Positions 35,989-44,045 of a stretch of 64,000 nucleotides of DNA are shown piece after piece. Source of the DNA: Shimia sp. CNT1-13L.2 (GTDB lineage: Bacteria; Pseudomonadota; Alphaproteobacteria; Rhodobacterales; Rhodobacteraceae); NCBI RefSeq assembly GCF_024331145.1, contig NZ_JANDJO010000008.1, forward strand, positions 1-64,000. The letters are read 5' to 3'. The position numbers were made by a program, and so were the translations under genes. The notes beneath the pieces were generated by a model, which saw nothing but the letters and a program-made list of their open reading frames with translations, did no database searches and was not told where the DNA came from. Position 1 is the first letter of the stretch. Each line of letters starts with the position of its first letter.

Positions 35989-36020
35989 GTCCCGCAGGTC
36001 GTTGCAGCGACCTGCGGGAC
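35989..36020. other. Intra-operon perfect hairpin (13-bp stem)
   Basis: GTCCCGCAGGTCG (35989-36001) pairs with CGACCTGCGGGAC (36008-36020) around a 6-nt loop, between the RraA-like stop and MRJP start. There is no T-run on either side, so it may stabilise or process the transcript, or pause it, rather than terminate. Confidence 0.7.
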
Positions 36021-36034
36021 ACGTCTTTCAAAGA

Positions 36035-36685
36035 TTAGATCCGGCCGTATTTCGCCAGACCTTCGCGCAGCGAACCGCTTTCGATGATCAGGCGGGCCTG
36101 TTCGGCTTCGCGTTCATCAATCTCGCGCGCCAGTTCCAGGACCGCTTCGGCATGGTCGCGCGGCACGGCGACGGCGCCGTCCACATCGGCCACGATAATG
36201 TCGCCGGGATGCACGATCACACCGCCCATATCGACTTCGACATTGGACGCCAGGGTCTTGATCCGGCCCAAGGTGGTTCCCGGGGACACGCAGCGCGAAT
36301 AAACAGGGAAGTCATAGTCGCGCTTGATTTCCACCAGATCGCGCACGCCGCCGTCCAGCAGGGCGCCTTCGTGTTTGTTGGCCACGGCGCCAGCGGTCAT
36401 CAGACCACCCCACAGCGCCACATCGGTGGTGCCATTGGTCGAGATCACGATCACCGAACCGGCTTCGGATTCGTCAATCGCGTCCAGCGCGTGCTGGGGC
36501 GGCAGGAATTCGTCGGTCGAGCCCTCCAGGATGGTCACAGCCGGGCCAACGATCTTCTTTTCGTTGATGCGCGGTTTGAACGCGGCGGGCAGGAAGCCGG
36601 TCTTGCCTGCGATCTTGTCCACGGCGTCCGCGACCGAGGCGGTCGCCGTCTCGCGGAAACCCGCTACCAGTTCTTTGGTGTTCAT
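36035..36685 (-). CDS. RraA-like / 4-hydroxy-4-methyl-2-oxoglutarate aldolase family protein
   Basis: A 216-residue RraA-superfamily protein. The metal- and substrate-binding GGVRDL motif is present near residue 117, followed by DYDFPVYSR. Members include RNase E inhibitors (RraA) and class II pyruvate aldolases, and the sugar-acid operon context favours the aldolase or a related retro-aldol/decarboxylase activity. The ATG at 36685 is favoured (GAGG 8 nt upstream); one at 36691 is close. A longer N-terminal extension to 37069 is spurious since it runs through the KDPG aldolase gene. Confidence 0.8.
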   Translation of the reverse strand: MNTKELVAGFRETATASVADAVDKIAGKTGFLPAAFKPRINEKKIVGPAVTILEGSTDEFLPPQHALDAIDESEAGSVIVISTNGTTDVALWGGLMTAGAVANKHEGALLDGGVRDLVEIKRDYDFPVYSRCVSPGTTLGRIKTLASNVEVDMGGVIVHPGDIIVADVDGAVAVPRDHAEAVLELAREIDEREAEQARLIIESGSLREGLAKYGRI

Positions 36686-36702
36686 TGTCATATCCTCATT
36701 GA

Positions 36703-37350
36703 TCAGGAGTTGTGAAAGGAAACAGCTGCCAGCGCCGCCTTGATCTGGGAGCGCGCCAGTGCGGTGTCGTCTGCTTCGAGCGCGCGGGCGGGCAACAGGT
36801 TGCCGCCCATGCCCACACAGACGGCGCCCGCATCCAGATAGGACTGCGCCGTTTGGGGGGAGACACCGCCCGTCGGCATCAGCGCCACTTCGGGAAAGAC
36901 CGATTTCAACGCTTTCAGAAAGCCCGCCCCCCCGGCGGCGTCGGCTGGAAAGATCTTGACCACCTGCGCGCCGGCATTGGCGTGATGCAGCACCTCGCCC
37001 GGGGTCATTGCGCCCGGCAGATACGGGGTTTTCGCGGCCAGAACGACCTCGGCGGCGGCCTCGCTCCAACAGGGGGAAACGACGAATTCCGCCCCCGCAT
37101 CCAGCACCGCACGGGCCTGTTCGGCGTCAAACACGGTCCCTGCCCCGGTGGCGATATCCGGATAGGCCTTGCGCAGATCGGCGATCAGATCGGCGGCGCC
37201 CGGCACGGTGGTGGTAATCTCAAGCGCACGGATCCCGGCCTCGGCCAGCAGGTCACAGGCCTGACGCGCAATGCGCGCATCCCCGTGCCGGATCACCGGT
37301 ACAACCCGCGCCGCGCGCAAGCGGTCAACCATATTCATCGCCGCTTTCAT
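36703..37350 (-). CDS. eda: 2-keto-3-deoxy-6-phosphogluconate (KDPG) aldolase
   Basis: A 215-residue class I aldolase. Glu44 (RALEITTTVPGA) and Schiff-base Lys132 (QVVKIFPADAAGG) match the known catalytic residues, with the phosphate-binding PTGGVSP downstream. It cleaves KDPG to pyruvate and glyceraldehyde 3-phosphate. The ATG at 37350 overlaps the preceding stop (TGATG). Together with the KDG kinase it makes the lower Entner-Doudoroff branch. Confidence 0.92.
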   Translation of the reverse strand: MKAAMNMVDRLRAARVVPVIRHGDARIARQACDLLAEAGIRALEITTTVPGAADLIADLRKAYPDIATGAGTVFDAEQARAVLDAGAEFVVSPCWSEAAAEVVLAAKTPYLPGAMTPGEVLHHANAGAQVVKIFPADAAGGAGFLKALKSVFPEVALMPTGGVSPQTAQSYLDAGAVCVGMGGNLLPARALEADDTALARSQIKAALAAVSFHNS

Positions 37351-38315
37351 CACGGATTCACCCAGTTGCGCGGCGCTTCGCCCGACAGAACGCGGTCCAC
37401 CTCGGCGGCGGCGTTGCTTTGCAGCACCTCGACAGACCGCTCCGAATACCAGGCCGCGTGATCGGAAAGCAGCGTGTTGGGCGCATGCAGCAGCGGATTG
37501 TACTGCGCCACCGGTTCAGCCTCGAACACGTCAATGCCCGCGCCGAACAGGCGTCCATCCTTAAGCGCGGCGGCCAGCGCGGCCTCGTCCAGCAGCCCCC
37601 CGCGCGACACGTTGATCACGATCGAGGTCGGTTTCATCAGCGCGATCCGGTCGGTGTTCAGGATATGGCGGGTTTCCGGCGTCAATGGCGCGTGCAGGCT
37701 GACCACGTCGGCGCGGCGGCACAGATCGTCGATATCGGCCAGCTCCACCCCCGCCGCAGCGGCCGCCTCGGGCGGCAGATAGGGATCAAAAACCAGCACG
37801 GTTTCAAACCCCAGCGCACGGAATTTCTCGGCCGCTTTCAGCCCGATCTTGCCACAGCCGATCAGACCCAGCACCGCGCCTGCGCGGCTGGGGATCATGG
37901 CGGCCTGACCGATGCCCCACGCCCCTCTCCTCACCTCGCCATCGCGGGTGGCGATCCGGCGTTGCACCGCCAGATACAGGGCGACCGCATGTTCGCTGAC
38001 CTCGTGTTCGGCGCCGTAATCGGGCACATTCGCGACCTTGATCCCACGCGCGCGGGCATGGTCGAGGTCGATATTGTCGACACCCACCCCATAGCGGACG
38101 ACGACTTTCAAATTCGGGCAGGCGTCCAGAACGGCCGCGTCCACAGTGCGTTCCCGCACCAAGAGCGCGACCGGGTCCAGCGCCAGCAAGGCCGGGACCG
38201 CCGGAACATCCGCGCCGATCGGCGCAATTTTGGCGTCATGCGCGGCCAACACCCGTGTTTCGGTGTCATAGGCGGCATAACCCGGTTCCAATACGGCAAT
38301 GGTCGGATGTGTCAT
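37350..38315 (-). CDS. D-2-hydroxyacid dehydrogenase (NAD-dependent, CtBP-like)
   Basis: A 321-residue D-isomer-specific 2-hydroxyacid dehydrogenase. Rossmann motif GLIGCGKIGLKAAEK is present. The catalytic Arg lies in INVSRGGLLDE, the Glu in DVFEAEP and His in LSDHAAWYSE. An ATG at 38315 with AGGGA upstream is chosen. It could reduce a keto acid or oxidise a hydroxy acid arriving through the TRAP transporter. The aldolase gene is translationally coupled to it. Natural substrate unknown. Confidence 0.85.
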   Translation of the reverse strand: MTHPTIAVLEPGYAAYDTETRVLAAHDAKIAPIGADVPAVPALLALDPVALLVRERTVDAAVLDACPNLKVVVRYGVGVDNIDLDHARARGIKVANVPDYGAEHEVSEHAVALYLAVQRRIATRDGEVRRGAWGIGQAAMIPSRAGAVLGLIGCGKIGLKAAEKFRALGFETVLVFDPYLPPEAAAAAGVELADIDDLCRRADVVSLHAPLTPETRHILNTDRIALMKPTSIVINVSRGGLLDEAALAAALKDGRLFGAGIDVFEAEPVAQYNPLLHAPNTLLSDHAAWYSERSVEVLQSNAAAEVDRVLSGEAPRNWVNP

Positions 38316-38336
38316 CTGACGGTCCCTGGGCATGGT

Positions 38337-39347
38337 TTATTGCGCTTTGTAAGCGGCGACGGCAGCGTCGAGGCGATCCGGCCATTCGGCGCCGATCTCG
38401 CTCACGATGTATTCGCGCACGGCAGGCTGGGCGGCGGCGCGGAACTTGGCCTTCTGCTCGGGGCTGACCGGGACCACTTCCATGCCTTTTTCCGACAGGA
38501 TCGCGGTTGCGTTGGCGTCCTGCGCCGCGGTCATTCCACGGTGGATGGTTTTCGAGATCTCGACACACTGGCTGACGGCCGATTTCTCACCATCGGTCAG
38601 GCTCTCGTAGAACATGTCCGACATCAGGTAGGCGTGCCAGCTGAACACGTGCCCATCCAGCGAGACGTATTTCTGGTGCTGATAGAGCGAGGCGTTGACA
38701 ATGTTGGTCACGCCGTTTTCCTGACCGTCCACAACGCCCTGCTGCAGCGCGCCCGGCAGTTCCGGCCAAGGAACCGGAGTGGCGGAAGCACCGAGGCTTT
38801 CCACCAGTGTCACCCAGACCGGCGCGGTCATGACGCGCATCTTCAGGCCTTCCATATCGGCAGGCTCGGCCACGGGTTTGACGTTGTTGGTGAAGTTGCG
38901 CACGCCGTTGTCGGCCACGCCAAAGCTGCGGATGCCGGTCTTGGCCAGCATGTCCGCGTTCAGCGCGTCGCCGAATTCGCCGTCCATCACCGACCACGCC
39001 ATGGCCTGATCGTCAAACAGGTAGGGCATCGCCAGAACCGAGAAGGGCTTGTACACGGCCGAGATCGGACCATCGTGGATCGCTGCCATCTGCACGGTGC
39101 CCAGCTGCAGGCCTTCCATGATTTCTGAGCCACCGCCCAACTGCGACGCCGGGAAAATCTGGACATCAATACCACCGGATGTCTTGCCCTCGACGCAGGC
39201 CTCGAACGCCAGCGCAGCCGCGTGTTTGGGTGAGCTCAGGTCAGCCGCCTGAAAGTGTGCGTATTTCAGTTCCTTGGCCGAGGCAGCGCCCGCGGCGGTC
39301 ATTGCGATGGTCGCAGTGGCGATCATCAGTTTCGACATGGTTTTCAT
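38337..39347 (-). CDS. dctP: TRAP transporter substrate-binding protein (DctP family)
   Basis: A 336-residue periplasmic binding protein with a Sec signal (MKTMSKLMIATATIAM, cleavage near AASA-KE). DctP-family features include FPASQLGGGSEIMEGLQLGT and MRVMTAPVW with the conserved carboxylate-binding Arg. The ATG at 39347 follows GGGAGG. It delivers a carboxylate, here probably a sugar acid, to the DctQM permease. It stands after the permease genes in the order Q, M, P. Confidence 0.92.
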   Translation of the reverse strand: MKTMSKLMIATATIAMTAAGAASAKELKYAHFQAADLSSPKHAAALAFEACVEGKTSGGIDVQIFPASQLGGGSEIMEGLQLGTVQMAAIHDGPISAVYKPFSVLAMPYLFDDQAMAWSVMDGEFGDALNADMLAKTGIRSFGVADNGVRNFTNNVKPVAEPADMEGLKMRVMTAPVWVTLVESLGASATPVPWPELPGALQQGVVDGQENGVTNIVNASLYQHQKYVSLDGHVFSWHAYLMSDMFYESLTDGEKSAVSQCVEISKTIHRGMTAAQDANATAILSEKGMEVVPVSPEQKAKFRAAAQPAVREYIVSEIGAEWPDRLDAAVAAYKAQ

Positions 39348-39366
39348 GAGGTTCCTCCCTTTCATG

Positions 39367-40653
39367 TCAGTTCGCAAATCCAAAGAAGTTGGGGACAAAG
39401 GTGCTGATTTCCGGGACCAGAATGACCAGCAGCAGCACCACGAGCTCTGCCAGAAGCAGCGGCAGAATCGCGCGTGACAGACCTTCGATTTTCAGTTGAC
39501 CGACCGTGGCGATGACGAACAGCACCGGCCCGACGGGGGGGGTGATCATGCCAATGGTCAGATTCAGCACCAGCATCATCCCGAATTGCAGCGGGTCGAT
39601 CCCGGCCGAATAGGCAATCGGCCCCAGGATCGGCGTCAGGATGATCAGCGCCGGCAGCGTGTCGATGAAGAAGCCGCAGATCAGCGCGAAACCGGCCAGG
39701 ATGAACAGGATACCCAAACGGTTTTCGGTGATCTGGGTGATCAGCTTGGCCAGCTCCTGCGGGATCTGCAGATAGGTCAGCAGCCAGGCGAATATCGACG
39801 CCATTGCCACGATCAGGAACACGGAAGAGGTGACCACTGCGGCCCGCACAAACGCGCCATAGAGCGCCGGCAGGGTAAAGGCCCGCATGACCACGCCCAG
39901 CAGCAGGGCATAGGCCGACGCGACCGCCCCTGCCTCGGTCGGCGTGAACACGCCGCCCAGAATACCGCCCAGAATGATCGCGGGCATGATCAGCGCCGGC
40001 AGCGCCCCCAGGCTCGCGCCACGCAACTCACCCATTGTGGCGCGCGTTTCGCGACCCCGATAGCCGTGGCGCGTCGACACCATGTGGTTTGCCACTGCCA
40101 ACGACAGGCCCAGCAGGATGCCCGGCACGATGCCCGCCAGGAACAGGCCCGCAACGGTAACGCCCTTGGTTGAAATCGCAAAGATCACGGCCAGGATCGA
40201 CGGCGGGATGATCGGCCCGATGGTCGCCGTCGCCGCAGACAACGCGCCGGCATAGTTCTTTTCATACCCAGCCTCGCGCATCATCCGCATGACGATGGCG
40301 GATGGGCCCGCCGCATCAGCCAGGGCCGAGCCGCTGATGCCTGCAAACAGCATCGACACCAGGATATTCACATGACCTAGACCGCCGCGAACATGACCAA
40401 CCAGCGCATTGGCAAACCGAAGCAGCGCACGGGTCAGCCCACAGGCGGTCATTAGCTCGGACGCGAGGATAAAGAACGGCACCGCCATCAGCGGAAAGCT
40501 GTCGATCCCCGCAAACATCCGCTGAGTCGCCACCAGTGGGTTCAGCCCGCCGTTGATGAAGATTGCCGACAACCCAGCAATGCCCATGGTGAAAGCTACC
40601 GGCACCCCCAGAAACAGGGTCGCGAAGAACAAGATGATCAGAGTCTTGGCCAT
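39367..40653 (-). CDS. dctM: TRAP transporter large permease (DctM family)
   Basis: A 428-residue inner-membrane protein with about 12 predicted helices and DctM-family motifs (FILASELMTACGLTRALLRF, GGLGHVNILVSMLFAGISGS, ITPPVGP). It carries the sodium-dependent transport activity of the TRAP system. The ATG at 40653 starts 4 nt after the small-subunit stop. Confidence 0.92.
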   Translation of the reverse strand: MAKTLIILFFATLFLGVPVAFTMGIAGLSAIFINGGLNPLVATQRMFAGIDSFPLMAVPFFILASELMTACGLTRALLRFANALVGHVRGGLGHVNILVSMLFAGISGSALADAAGPSAIVMRMMREAGYEKNYAGALSAATATIGPIIPPSILAVIFAISTKGVTVAGLFLAGIVPGILLGLSLAVANHMVSTRHGYRGRETRATMGELRGASLGALPALIMPAIILGGILGGVFTPTEAGAVASAYALLLGVVMRAFTLPALYGAFVRAAVVTSSVFLIVAMASIFAWLLTYLQIPQELAKLITQITENRLGILFILAGFALICGFFIDTLPALIILTPILGPIAYSAGIDPLQFGMMLVLNLTIGMITPPVGPVLFVIATVGQLKIEGLSRAILPLLLAELVVLLLVILVPEISTFVPNFFGFAN

Positions 40654-40657
40654 CTGT

Positions 40658-41137
40658 TTACAACCCCATCTCGAAATCCTGTGCAACGAAGCGCTTGGCG
40701 AAGAAAACCAGCTGGATCAGGAAAAGCCCGCAACCGATCGGAATGGCCAGATAGGGAATGCCGCGCGAAATACCGGTCGACATGGTTTCCTTGTTCCAGC
40801 CGAACTCGACGAATTTCACACCCAACCACAGCATCGTCGCCATGAAGGCAAACATCACCAGCACGATGCCCCAGCGCAGCCCCCGCGCCACCGCCGGAGG
40901 CAATGCGTCTGGGAAAGTCATGATGGCCACCAACCGCCCTTCTCGCAGCGCCAGGCCTGCCCCGCAGAACGCTCCCAAAATCATGAGGTGACGCGCGGTT
41001 TCCTCCACCCAGGCAAAGGACACGCCAAAGCCGTAACGCCCCACGACATTTGCAAACACGATCACGAAAACCGCTGCCAGTGAAACCGCGACAAGCGCCC
41101 GGTTAAAGTGAACTATCCAAGTTTCCAACCTATCCAA
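40658..41137 (-). CDS. dctQ: TRAP transporter small permease (DctQ family), TTG start
   Basis: A 159-residue membrane protein with four predicted helices (NRALVAVSLAAVFVIVFANV; HLMILGAFCGAG; IVLVMFAFMATMLW; AIPIGCGLFLIQLVFF) of the DctQ family, first of the operon. The TTG at 41137 is chosen because GGGAGGGG ends 5 nt before it. The longer ATG reading from 41224 would put both GntR operators inside the coding sequence and lacks a ribosome site. Confidence 0.82.
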   Translation of the reverse strand: MDRLETWIVHFNRALVAVSLAAVFVIVFANVVGRYGFGVSFAWVEETARHLMILGAFCGAGLALREGRLVAIMTFPDALPPAVARGLRWGIVLVMFAFMATMLWLGVKFVEFGWNKETMSTGISRGIPYLAIPIGCGLFLIQLVFFAKRFVAQDFEMGL

Positions 41138-41178
41138 AGTCGCCCCTCCCGATGCGTCTTCGCTGTGGGAATTAAAAC

Positions 41179-41223
41179 TGGCATACAGTATGCCACGTGT
41201 CAACGCTGACATATTGTATGCCA
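41179..41223. promoter_or_regulatory. Two GntR-family operator sites controlling the sugar-acid operon
   Basis: TGGCATACAGTATGCCA (41179-41195) is a perfect palindrome about a central base. TGACATATTGTATGCCA (41207-41223) is an imperfect copy, its reverse being TGGCATACAATATGTCA. Centres are 28 bp apart, in the 123-nt divergent space between dctQ and the GntR gene. This form fits FCD-type GntR operators, so repression relieved by a sugar-acid ligand is likely. Confidence 0.8.
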
Positions 41224-41260
41224 ATCATGGAGGTGATAAAGTTTTCATGAGGAGAGCCGC

Positions 41261-41920
41261 ATGACACTATTTAACCGACCAAAATCATTGACAGAATTAG
41301 TGACCGAAAATTTGAGGGATCGCATTGTGAGTGGAGAGTTCGACCTTGGTGAACAGCTCTCAGAAGCTCGAATCGCCAAAGACATTGAGGTAAGTCGGAC
41401 ACCGGTAAGAGAAGCCATCAACCGTTTAGAAATGGAAGGTCTGCTCACCGTCGAACCGCAAAGGGGATCGTTTGTTTTCAGCCTGAAATCTGACGAACTG
41501 GCAAAACTCTGTGATGCACGCGTTTGTCTCGAAACTGCAGCACTAACCCACGCAATTCGAGAACGGCCCGAAGACTTGGCCACTGCTCTGAGCGCTTGCG
41601 TTGATCGGATGGGTGCGGCAAGGAAGCTGGGCGATGACGTCGAGTATCTAGCCCTGGACACTGTTTTTCATCAGAGCTTTTTTGACTACTCGGACAACAG
41701 ATTCCTGAATGATGCTTACCAGACGATCGCCCTGAAAATGGCAGCCCTTCGCAATAGGCTGGGCAAGCATCCGGATCACATGGCCAAGTCGTTTCGAGAA
41801 CACATCGAGCTGGTAGAAGCCGTCAAAGAGCGCGACACGCAAAAGGCGCTCGAAATCCTAACAGCACATATCGATCGTAAAGAAGGCTCATATTGGAGCG
41901 ATGCGACAGAGGACAGCTGA
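41261..41920 (+). CDS. GntR/FCD family transcriptional regulator
   Basis: A 219-residue regulator. The winged HTH covers about residues 8-72 (LRDRIVSGEFDLGEQLSEAR, then IAKDIEVSRTPVREAI), followed by a helical FCD ligand-binding domain with a possible metal triad (Asp/His and two further His in LDTVFHQSFFDYS and FREHIELVEA). GAGGAGAG precedes the ATG. Divergent from the TRAP/Entner-Doudoroff operon with two palindromes in between, it is the evident operon regulator and probably regulates itself. Confidence 0.9.
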   Translation: MTLFNRPKSLTELVTENLRDRIVSGEFDLGEQLSEARIAKDIEVSRTPVREAINRLEMEGLLTVEPQRGSFVFSLKSDELAKLCDARVCLETAALTHAIRERPEDLATALSACVDRMGAARKLGDDVEYLALDTVFHQSFFDYSDNRFLNDAYQTIALKMAALRNRLGKHPDHMAKSFREHIELVEAVKERDTQKALEILTAHIDRKEGSYWSDATEDS

Positions 41921-41965
41921 TCCGCTACCATTCGTCCAGCGTCACCCAGTGTTTGAAAACTCACA

Positions 41966-42097
41966 CTAGGTAAAGCTGCGGCAGGCCAACATGCTGTCGG
42001 CCTCAATTTCGAATGCGAGCCTTTGAACGTTGATGAAAGCGAGGTGCTCAGGCTTGATCTGAAGCGCGATCTCCTCGCCAGGTTGACGGACAGACAT
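41966..42097 (-). pseudogene. Possible C-terminal remnant of an ABC ATPase (TOBE region)
   Basis: A 43-residue frame (ATG 42097) reads MSVRQPGEEIALQIKPEHL, resembling the gRPEHL segment of the TOBE domain at the C terminus of spermidine/maltose-type ABC ATPases. No ATPase core lies upstream and no ribosome site is seen, so it looks like debris of a lost transporter gene between the GntR and BetI-like genes. The remainder of 41921-42224 shows nothing else. Confidence 0.3.
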
Positions 42098-42224
42098 GGG
42101 CCGACTGGGCACTTTCATGGGTTATCCCGAACATTCGCCCAAAAATGGTTTCTAGCGTGTATGGAACCTAATTGCCCAGTTAGGCGGCAAGAGTAACAGA
42201 GGCATAAAACTAGTGATCAATCAC

Positions 42225-42878
42225 TCACACTTTGAACAAGATACCGCTGACTGTAGAGATTTTATCACGTGCCATTGCCCGCTGACTATCATCCACCTTT
42301 GCGCCTTCGAACAGTTTGTCCAACGTGAACTCTAAGTGGCTGATAGCTTCCTCAGAAGACATCGGCTCAGGTTGAAGCGCGGCCCGCATCCAAAGACCGT
42401 CAATCATTGTTGTCAGATTGAAGGCGATTTTCTCGGCCAGAGACGAATCAACCAAAAACCGCAAGCTGCTCATAAGATTGCTGCGCATTCTGGAATGGAT
42501 CACTGTTTGTATGCGCTCATATTGTGGATTTTGCGGCACCTCGGCGCAGAGACAAACCCAAGCATGACAGACTTCTCTTTGAAAGACTGTTGGGGCGAAG
42601 TTGCCATAAATAATTGCGTAAAGGCGCTCCCACGACGAGTTGCTATGACCAAACAACACGGTTACATTCTGTTGTGTAACTGCATTTGACTCTCGCAACA
42701 CCGCCTCGAAAAGTGCTTCCTTTCCAGAGAAGTAGTGCTGAAGAATACCTTTCGACAACCCCGCTTGCTTTGCAACTTTGTCAAAAGTGGTGCCCGAGAT
42801 CCCATGCTTTTTTAAGACGTCGAAAGCCGCCTCTGTCAGCTGCTTGCGGCGTATGATCTTGATCGTCTGCTTTCGCAT
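42225..42878 (-). CDS. TetR family regulator (BetI-like)
   Basis: A 217-residue TetR-type regulator. N-terminal HTH at about residues 14-60 (GISGTTFDKVAKQAGLSKGI, LQHYFSGKEAL). The C-terminal ligand domain resembles BetI, the choline-sensing repressor (EVCHAWVCLCAEVPQNPQY). The ATG at 42878 is chosen because GGGAGAAGG lies upstream. It is divergent from the glycine-betaine-type ABC operon, which it likely represses. The effector may be choline, a betaine or a related quaternary amine. Confidence 0.82.
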   Translation of the reverse strand: MRKQTIKIIRRKQLTEAAFDVLKKHGISGTTFDKVAKQAGLSKGILQHYFSGKEALFEAVLRESNAVTQQNVTVLFGHSNSSWERLYAIIYGNFAPTVFQREVCHAWVCLCAEVPQNPQYERIQTVIHSRMRSNLMSSLRFLVDSSLAEKIAFNLTTMIDGLWMRAALQPEPMSSEEAISHLEFTLDKLFEGAKVDDSQRAMARDKISTVSGILFKV

Positions 42879-43008
42879 GAAGACGGGCCTTCTCCCAAAT
42901 TGCAATTAAAAAATTTTACCACCTAAGAAGTAAAAAACAAACACTATTGACAAATTTTCCACCACACCCGCAAAATACCGTCAATCGTACTGCTTTTTGG
43001 TGCGAATA

Positions 43009-43029
43009 TATAATATGGTCAAACTGACC
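43009..43029 (+). promoter_or_regulatory. Promoter -10 with candidate TetR/BetI operator
   Basis: TATAAT at 43009-43014 forms a near-consensus -10 for the proX gene, followed at 43017-43029 by the palindrome GGTCA-AAC-TGACC, placed for repression at the transcription start. A good -35 is not evident 17 nt upstream. TTGACA at 42947-42952 is too distant for this -10 and may serve another start. Confidence 0.45.
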
Positions 43030-43051
43030 ACCAACAACCGGAGGTTTCCAA

Positions 43052-43984
43052 ATGAACATCCCATCCAAAGTCACTACAGGTCTTGCTGCTACGGCCATGG
43101 TGCTGATCAGCCAGGGCGCTGCCATGGCGGACCCAATCAAAATCGCTATCAACGAATGGACTGGACAGCATATCTCAGCCCATTTCGCAGGTGCGTTGTT
43201 CAAAGAGCTGGGACATGACGTCGAGTTCATTACTGCTGGCGCTGTACCACAAATCGCCGCGCTGGCCGAAGGCAGTTTGCATTTCCAGCCCGAACTTTGG
43301 ACCAACAACGTTGGCGACATCTATCCCAAAGCCATCGAGAGCGGCGACATCAAAGTGGTAGGAGGCCTTGGACTTGAGCCCCAAGAGGGCTGGATCTATC
43401 CGCCTTACATGGAAGAGATGTGTCCGGGCCTGCCCGCATACGAGGCATTGTATGATTGTGCGCAGGCTTTTGCAGCGGCCGACACCTTTCCGAACGGTCG
43501 CCTGATCACTTATCCGGCAGATTGGGGCACTCGGTCTGCAGACCTGGTCGAGTTGATTGACCTACCCTTCAAACCTGTGCCTGGTGGATCCGAAGGCGCG
43601 ATGCTGGCTGAGCTAAAAAGCGCGGTCACGGCCAAGCAGCCGATCTTGATGATGATGTGGCAGCCACACTGGGTCTTCGCCGAAACCGAGGTGAACTGGG
43701 TCCAATGGGACACTCCGCATGGCGACTGTGACGAGGCCAACCAAAAACGCGGTGAAGCTTGCGGCTTCCAACAGGCCAGCGTTGAAAAGATCGTCTCGAA
43801 GGGGTTCGCCGAGACATACCCTGATGCGATGAAGCTGGTCGAACAGATGAGCCTCTCCAACGAGGTACAGAATGCGCTGATCCTCGAGGTCGACCAGAAA
43901 GGGCGCGAAGTCGAAGAAGTAGTCGCCGAATGGATGTCTGCCAATGCTGATGTCTGGCAGCCCTGGATCGCGGCCGCCAAATAA
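43052..43984 (+). CDS. proX: Glycine betaine/proline-type ABC transporter substrate-binding protein
   Basis: A 310-residue periplasmic protein with a Sec signal cleaved near GAAMA-DP. OpuAC/ProX family with IKIAINEWTGQHISAHFAGA at the mature N terminus and several Trp residues (EGWIYPPY, MWQPHWVF) suited to cation-pi binding of quaternary ammonium groups. CCGGAGG precedes the ATG. Next to a BetI-like regulator, betaine, choline or a related compound is the expected cargo. A hairpin follows the gene, consistent with higher expression than the downstream components. Confidence 0.88.
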   Translation: MNIPSKVTTGLAATAMVLISQGAAMADPIKIAINEWTGQHISAHFAGALFKELGHDVEFITAGAVPQIAALAEGSLHFQPELWTNNVGDIYPKAIESGDIKVVGGLGLEPQEGWIYPPYMEEMCPGLPAYEALYDCAQAFAAADTFPNGRLITYPADWGTRSADLVELIDLPFKPVPGGSEGAMLAELKSAVTAKQPILMMMWQPHWVFAETEVNWVQWDTPHGDCDEANQKRGEACGFQQASVEKIVSKGFAETYPDAMKLVEQMSLSNEVQNALILEVDQKGREVEEVVAEWMSANADVWQPWIAAAK

Positions 43985-43997
43985 AACTCCTTGACTA

Positions 43998-44031
43998 GAT
44001 GGAGCGCATATTCTGCGCTCCATCCTTCTTT
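43998..44031 (+). terminator. Intercistronic terminator/attenuator between proX and proV
   Basis: GATGGAGCGCA (43998-44008) pairs perfectly with TGCGCTCCATC (44014-44024) around TATTC, followed by CTTCTTT. This 11-bp stem with a pyrimidine tract should stop most transcripts after the binding-protein gene. Confidence 0.8.
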
Positions 44032-44045
44032 GAAAGCTTCCCGAA

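Noticed and set aside
36691..37069. N-terminal extension of the RraA-like frame
   Set aside because: It is an Arg/Gly-rich out-of-frame reading through the KDPG aldolase gene. The ATG at 36685 has a ribosome site and family-like start.
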